Below, piece after piece: positions 60,545 to 64,000 of a DNA stretch of 64,000 nt. Under the pieces are notes generated by a model. That model made no database searches, was not told the DNA's origin, and saw only the letters and a list, made by a program, of their open reading frames with translations. The stretch is from contig NZ_BDBS01000029.1 in NCBI RefSeq assembly GCF_001613105.1, positions 1 through 64,000 of the forward strand. Direction: 5' to 3'. Numbering within the stretch: position 1 is the first letter of the stretch; each line of letters begins with the position of its first letter. The stretch comes from Nocardia pseudobrasiliensis NBRC 108224 (GTDB taxonomy: Bacteria; Actinomycetota; Actinomycetes; Mycobacteriales; Mycobacteriaceae). The position numbers and the translations under genes are program-made.

Positions 60545-61555
60545 TTACGGTCGGTTCTGCCGAATGTGATAGCGCCGTTCGGCGTAGGCCAGGTCGTCGC
60601 GCCACAACCGGGTCGCCGCGTGGTTCATCAGCGGGCGCAGCAGGCGTGAGATCCGGCGCGCGTGCCGGAATCCGGGCCGATCGGAGTGGGCGACAACCGC
60701 CTCGATCACGGCCGTACGACTGCGCCCGTCCGGCCCGGAACCCATTGGCGTGGCATGGGTTTCGACCACACTGCCCGCGCCTTCCCCCGCCACGATGCGC
60801 ATGGTGATCGTGCGCGGGTCCGGGCAGGTGAATTCGGCCTCGACGGGTACGCCGAGCGTCCTGGTCACCCGAAAGGTCACAGTGACAAGGAATCTGTGAT
60901 TCCGCTCGGTGATCGCCTCGCGTGGCGGCGCCTCGGTGACCTCCAGCCGAGCGAACGAATAGGGATGGAACCAGGAGCCGTGCCAGGGATCGAGCCGGTT
61001 GGCGATGATGTCGCGCGGCTCGCACACTCCCACAAGGGAAGTCACCGCATGGACGGTGGTGTCGGCCGGGCGTGCGCCCACAGTGGGCGCCTCGGTCGGC
61101 GGTTGCCCGCCGAGGGCGTCCAGCCGCACCCAGGCCAGCACGCCGTCGTCATAACTCGGGAACCGAGCCCAGCGCTTCGAATCCTTTGCACCCACTCGCA
61201 TTCCGTGCCACCGGCACAGCAGCGCGGTGTCCTCCACCTGCGCGGTGGCGAGATCGGCGCCCAGATGCGGGCAGGCGGCGGGACCGACGTGCAGGACCTG
61301 CCGCGCATCGCGCCACGCCACGATCTCGACCCCGCCGACGGTGGCGCCGAACGGACGGTCGCCGCGGATGCTGCCGCTCGAGGCGAAGACGTACCAGTTA
61401 CCGGAGGGCAGCCGCTGCGACCAGTCCAGCGCGGCGCTGATCAACGTCGGATCCGCGTCCCGGTAGGTCGGTCGCTGCCGTGACCATTTCTCCGGCGAGA
61501 AACGTTGCAGCGGAATCTTTTTCGACCATCCGGCCGAATCGGTTCGATCGGTCAT
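60545..61555 (-). CDS. Rieske-domain protein (DUF5914-like) of the carotenoid operon
   Basis: A 336-residue protein. Rieske ligands are in PAACPHLGAD (CxH) and LLCRWHG (CxxH), near 95-118. The C-terminal half (RLDPWHGSWFHPYSF, VETHATPMG) resembles a ligand-binding domain rather than a standard oxygenase, as in DUF5914 proteins next to crtU in Nocardia and Streptomyces. The ATG overlaps the crtU stop (ATGA). It may modify the aromatic carotenoid. Not part of the PaO-like system. Confidence 0.78.
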   Translation of the reverse strand: MTDRTDSAGWSKKIPLQRFSPEKWSRQRPTYRDADPTLISAALDWSQRLPSGNWYVFASSGSIRGDRPFGATVGGVEIVAWRDARQVLHVGPAACPHLGADLATAQVEDTALLCRWHGMRVGAKDSKRWARFPSYDDGVLAWVRLDALGGQPPTEAPTVGARPADTTVHAVTSLVGVCEPRDIIANRLDPWHGSWFHPYSFARLEVTEAPPREAITERNHRFLVTVTFRVTRTLGVPVEAEFTCPDPRTITMRIVAGEGAGSVVETHATPMGSGPDGRSRTAVIEAVVAHSDRPGFRHARRISRLLRPLMNHAATRLWRDDLAYAERRYHIRQNRP

Positions 61556-63129
61556 CCGAAGCGCCTCCCCAAGTTCGCCGCCCTACGCAGTACCTTCGAG
61601 CGCCCATCGGCGGGCACCGAGTGCAGATCGTGGCCCGCGCCGCCCCACCGCGCCAGCAGCGTGTTGGCCGCCAGCCACCCGGTGGTGGCGGCGCGTTCCA
61701 TCAACGCCACGGGAAGGTCGACGCGAATACCGTCCCCGGCCAGTACCAGCCGGGAATCCGGGGTGATCACTCCGGGACGCCGGGCGAAATCGCCGGGCGC
61801 GAACCGCGGACAGTCCTGCCGCCACAGCGTGGTCTGTCCGACGATGTGCGCGGCGGCGGTTTCCGGATAGATCTGATGCAGCCGAGCCAGCATTCGCTGT
61901 TCGGTGTCGGCTCGCACGCCGGGCCGCGAGTCGGCGTCGGAAACGGCGTACGCGTGCAGTTCCACCACACTGCCGCCGGTGCGCCCGGCCCAGTCCGCGG
62001 CATTGCGTTCGTAGCGATTCAGGACGCTGATGTTGTCGAGCGGATCCAGATTGCCGGTGCCGAGAAAGCTCGACCGGTCCGCTCGCACCGGACGGTCGAG
62101 CCACAGCCGTCGCACGGCGAACGGCGGCGCGGTCGCCAATGCGCCGATCCGCGAACGCCATTCGGCGTCACCGAGGTCCGGGGAGGCCGCGACGATCCGG
62201 CGCAGGCCCGCGATGTCGGCGGCGAGAACGACAGCGTCCGCGGCGATCTCGCCGCCGGTGTCGTCGATCACCCGCAATCCGGTCGCCTCGGGCTCGATAC
62301 GCTCGACCGACGTGTCGAGATGGAACTCGACGCGACCGGGACAGCCTGCCGAGGTGAGGTAGCGCGCCAGCGGTTCCCAGACGCTCACGTCGAAGTTGTC
62401 CGGCGCCACATCGAAGATCAGCCCTTCGCTGGAGCCGAGGAAATAGATATGGAACATCATCGCCAACTCGGCGGCGGACATGCGGTGCGGTTCGATGAAG
62501 AAGCTGCGGGAGAACACCTCGAACGCCAGATGCCGCGCCGCGTCCGGAAAATTGATGGCGCGCAGGAAGGTTTCGGCGTCCAGATCGTCCAGCCGCTCAT
62601 AGATGCCGGGCACCGACACCGTGACCAGCGGCTCGGCGGCTCGCGCGTCGAGCCGGAACAGATCCCGCAGGCCGAAGGTCGGACTGCGCAATGCGAAGGC
62701 CAGCGCGTTCCACGGCGGGGTACGAGGCAGCCCGCGGAAGGTGTCGCGCCTGCCTCGATCGTCGATCAGCGGATAGTCGCGTAGCCGGTGCAATCGAATA
62801 TCGGCACGGGACAACAGCTTTCGCAAGTTGTAGTACTGCGCGAAGAAGGCGTGGAAGCCCCGGTTCATCGCCACCCGGCCGCCGTCGTGCAGTCGCTGGG
62901 TCCAGCCGCCCACGCGTCCGCCCAGATACCGCTCGCGTTCGATGACATCGACGTGGAACCCCCGTTCGGCCAGTCCGGTCGCGGCGGCCAGCCCGGCGAT
63001 TCCAGCGCCCACGACCACCGCCCGCGGCGTGGCGCCGGTGCGGCCGACGTCGAGTCGCCCGGCAGCCGCCGGATAGTGCACCCGCCGCCGATCGCGAGCC
63101 TCGCCCAGGGTCGGTTCATGGTTGATCAC
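61552..63129 (-). CDS. crtU: carotene desaturase/methyltransferase (isorenieratene synthase)
   Basis: A 525-residue FAD enzyme that converts beta-ionone rings to aromatic rings. VVVGAGIAGLAAATGL (about 38-53) and the ERERYLGGRVGGW loop bind FAD. FYIEPHR-type FFIEPHRMSAAELAMMFH and the C-terminal LVLAGDGIRVDLPVALMERAA are CrtU features. The GTG at 63129 overlaps the crtYd stop. Lies between crtYd and the Rieske gene in one coupled operon. Confidence 0.85.
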   Translation of the reverse strand: MINHEPTLGEARDRRRVHYPAAAGRLDVGRTGATPRAVVVGAGIAGLAAATGLAERGFHVDVIERERYLGGRVGGWTQRLHDGGRVAMNRGFHAFFAQYYNLRKLLSRADIRLHRLRDYPLIDDRGRRDTFRGLPRTPPWNALAFALRSPTFGLRDLFRLDARAAEPLVTVSVPGIYERLDDLDAETFLRAINFPDAARHLAFEVFSRSFFIEPHRMSAAELAMMFHIYFLGSSEGLIFDVAPDNFDVSVWEPLARYLTSAGCPGRVEFHLDTSVERIEPEATGLRVIDDTGGEIAADAVVLAADIAGLRRIVAASPDLGDAEWRSRIGALATAPPFAVRRLWLDRPVRADRSSFLGTGNLDPLDNISVLNRYERNAADWAGRTGGSVVELHAYAVSDADSRPGVRADTEQRMLARLHQIYPETAAAHIVGQTTLWRQDCPRFAPGDFARRPGVITPDSRLVLAGDGIRVDLPVALMERAATTGWLAANTLLARWGGAGHDLHSVPADGRSKVLRRAANLGRRFG

Positions 63130-63455
63130 CGAGTCACCGCCTGACGTCGCCGCGCGTACTCCCAGCTGAGCAGGACCGAGGTCACCAGGGCGAATCCGAA
63201 CAAGAAGTCCTCCACCGGTATGTCCCAGGGAAATCGAAGTCCGAGAATGTGATCCGGGTTGTACAGCACGATCGGCGCGTCGAGTTTGGTCAGCCAACCG
63301 TCCACCGCGATTTGGAAGCCCAAGACGATGACCATGGTGAGCCAGTAGGCGGGCCGCCGGAACAGCCCGGTCCGCAACAGTGCGCATTCCGCGGCGCACA
63401 CCACCACGACCGCGCCGAGCGCCGGGGCCGTGTAACCGATTCCCGTGAGACTCAT
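63126..63455 (-). CDS. crtYd: lycopene cyclase subunit
   Basis: A 109-residue membrane protein, one half of the heterodimeric lycopene beta-cyclase. It has three helices and the catalytic-type motif IPVEDFLFGF (about 80-89) preceded by NPDHILGLRF. Paired with crtYc by ATGA overlap. The split form is typical of actinobacteria. Confidence 0.88.
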   Translation of the reverse strand: MSLTGIGYTAPALGAVVVVCAAECALLRTGLFRRPAYWLTMVIVLGFQIAVDGWLTKLDAPIVLYNPDHILGLRFPWDIPVEDFLFGFALVTSVLLSWEYARRRQAVTR

Positions 63456-63808
63456 TTCGCCGTCCCTTCCGTCGCGTCGCGTCGCCCGTGCCGCATATCG
63501 GAGACGATGCCGAGCAGCCTCTCGACGGCGGCGAAGGTGAGCAGACCGCACACCGGGACGACGGCGAAGAACAACAACTCCTCGATCGGGATCGCCCCCG
63601 GCAACCACACACCGAGCAGGTAGCGGGGTGAGAAGTGCCAGATGTTCGTGGCGATCGCCAGCAGATCCCATCCGATGAACGCGGCGGCGGGCAGCAGGGC
63701 GATACCCAGCGTCCGGGGTCGGCGGTACACGCCCGAACCGAGAAATTCCAGCGGAGCCGTCACTATGAGGCAGCCCGCCAGCAGCAGTAGGTATTGCCAT
63801 CGGTCCAT
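63452..63808 (-). CDS. crtYc: lycopene cyclase subunit
   Basis: A 118-residue membrane protein with helices at about 5-23, 33-52 and 78-97, and the conserved IPIEELLFFAVVP (about 73-85) plus HFSPRYLLGVWLPG. Forms lycopene cyclase with CrtYd. ATG at 63808; only 10 bp separate it from the upstream gene. Confidence 0.88.
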   Translation of the reverse strand: MDRWQYLLLLAGCLIVTAPLEFLGSGVYRRPRTLGIALLPAAAFIGWDLLAIATNIWHFSPRYLLGVWLPGAIPIEELLFFAVVPVCGLLTFAAVERLLGIVSDMRHGRRDATEGTAK

Positions 63809-63818
63809 GGGGATTTCC

Positions 63819-64000
63819 TCACTCGCGATCGGCGGGGCCGGTCGCGGATATCGGGAATTTGTCTCCGGTCGGCACTTTCGTCGTACCGTCGAACAGGCAA
63901 CGCACGTCCGCTGTCTCGGCCAGCACCGCCGCGAGCGTGTCGAGGGGCGCGCTGTGCGCGATCGCGCGCGCCAGCCGACCACTCGACTCACGCATTCGCG
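63819..64000 (-). CDS. C-terminal part of an upstream carotenoid-operon gene
   Basis: The minus-strand frame is open from the window edge to a TGA at 63821-63819, giving about 60 residues ending KFPISATGPADRE. The segment includes LARAIAHSAPLDTLAAVL and VRCLFDGTTKVP. By position it should be a crt gene (crtB, crtI or crtE type), but too little is present to decide. Confidence 0.5.
   Translation of the reverse strand, partial: RMRESSGRLARAIAHSAPLDTLAAVLAETADVRCLFDGTTKVPTGDKFPISATGPADRE

Noticed and set aside
60545..61555. The second Rieske protein as part of the chlorophyll-type pathway
   Set aside because: It is coupled to crtU, has no GAAAC-type operator and lacks the DxxHxxxxH iron motif of the 44408 enzyme.

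Overview
The window is high-GC, densely packed actinobacterial DNA with many ATGA/GTGA stop-start overlaps. It most likely comes from Nocardia or a close mycolic-acid-bearing relative. Supporting this are a RamB/PrpR-type regulator divergent from prpDBC, a KshB-like reductase, neocarzinostatin-fold secreted proteins, and a split lycopene cyclase (crtYc/crtYd) with crtU. The genus is an inference from gene content.

Layout. 0-6.5 kb: metF behind a probable cobalamin riboswitch, then the methylcitrate (propionyl-CoA) locus prpR / prpD-prpB-prpC. 6.5-12.9 kb: a class III nucleotidyl cyclase and a five-gene minus-strand operon (two di-iron ferritin-like proteins, a Baeyer-Villiger-type flavoprotein, an SDR, a KshB-like reductase) behind a palindromic operator. 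13-22 kb: single genes, including a decayed LysR regulator beside a tautomerase, a regulator/hydrolase pair, a methyltransferase, an amidase, a GGDEF protein and a lipoprotein carboxylesterase.

22.4-50.6 kb is the most interesting part. It is a large catabolic region that appears to form one regulon. Nine sites share the spacing GAAAC-N3-GTTTC-N7-GAAAC (some with one or more changed arms), and a shorter GAAAC/GTTTC-type site precedes an IclR-family gene (31975-32760). They lie in front of nearly every transcription unit. At its centre an eight-gene translationally coupled operon (41025-48647) encodes homologues of plant chlorophyll-breakdown enzymes: a chlorophyll b reductase (NOL/NYC1)-like SDR, a chlorophyllase-like alpha/beta hydrolase, a PaO-like Rieske oxygenase and two proteins resembling red chlorophyll catabolite reductase. 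Flanking units carry an imidase/hydantoinase, cyclase-type amidohydrolase, maleamate-amidase-like isochorismatase, two maleate isomerase-like proteins, two CaiB CoA-transferases, an MmgE/PrpD protein, an HMG-CoA-lyase-like and a CitE-like lyase, a two-component flavin monooxygenase, a second flavin monooxygenase and two aldehyde dehydrogenases. My inference is a bacterial tetrapyrrole-degradation pathway. The macrocycle would be opened and reduced, the pyrrole fragments oxidised to maleimides, and these hydrolysed to substituted maleates and cleaved to pyruvate and acyl-CoA. Propionyl-CoA from this route could enter the prp locus. The same operator precedes an MFS-like transporter coupled to two neocarzinostatin-fold surface proteins, and two paralogous secreted hydrolases.

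50.6-58.8 kb: a second maleate isomerase-like gene with a TetR regulator and a bicupin, small secreted proteins, a CAP-domain protein, regulators and a two-component system. 58.8-64 kb: CsbD-like stress protein, AI-2E-family transporter and the 3' part of an aromatic carotenoid operon (crtYc-crtYd-crtU-Rieske).

All homology statements rest on motifs read by eye and remembered family features; no searches were run. No tRNA, rRNA, CRISPR array or insertion sequence was recognised.
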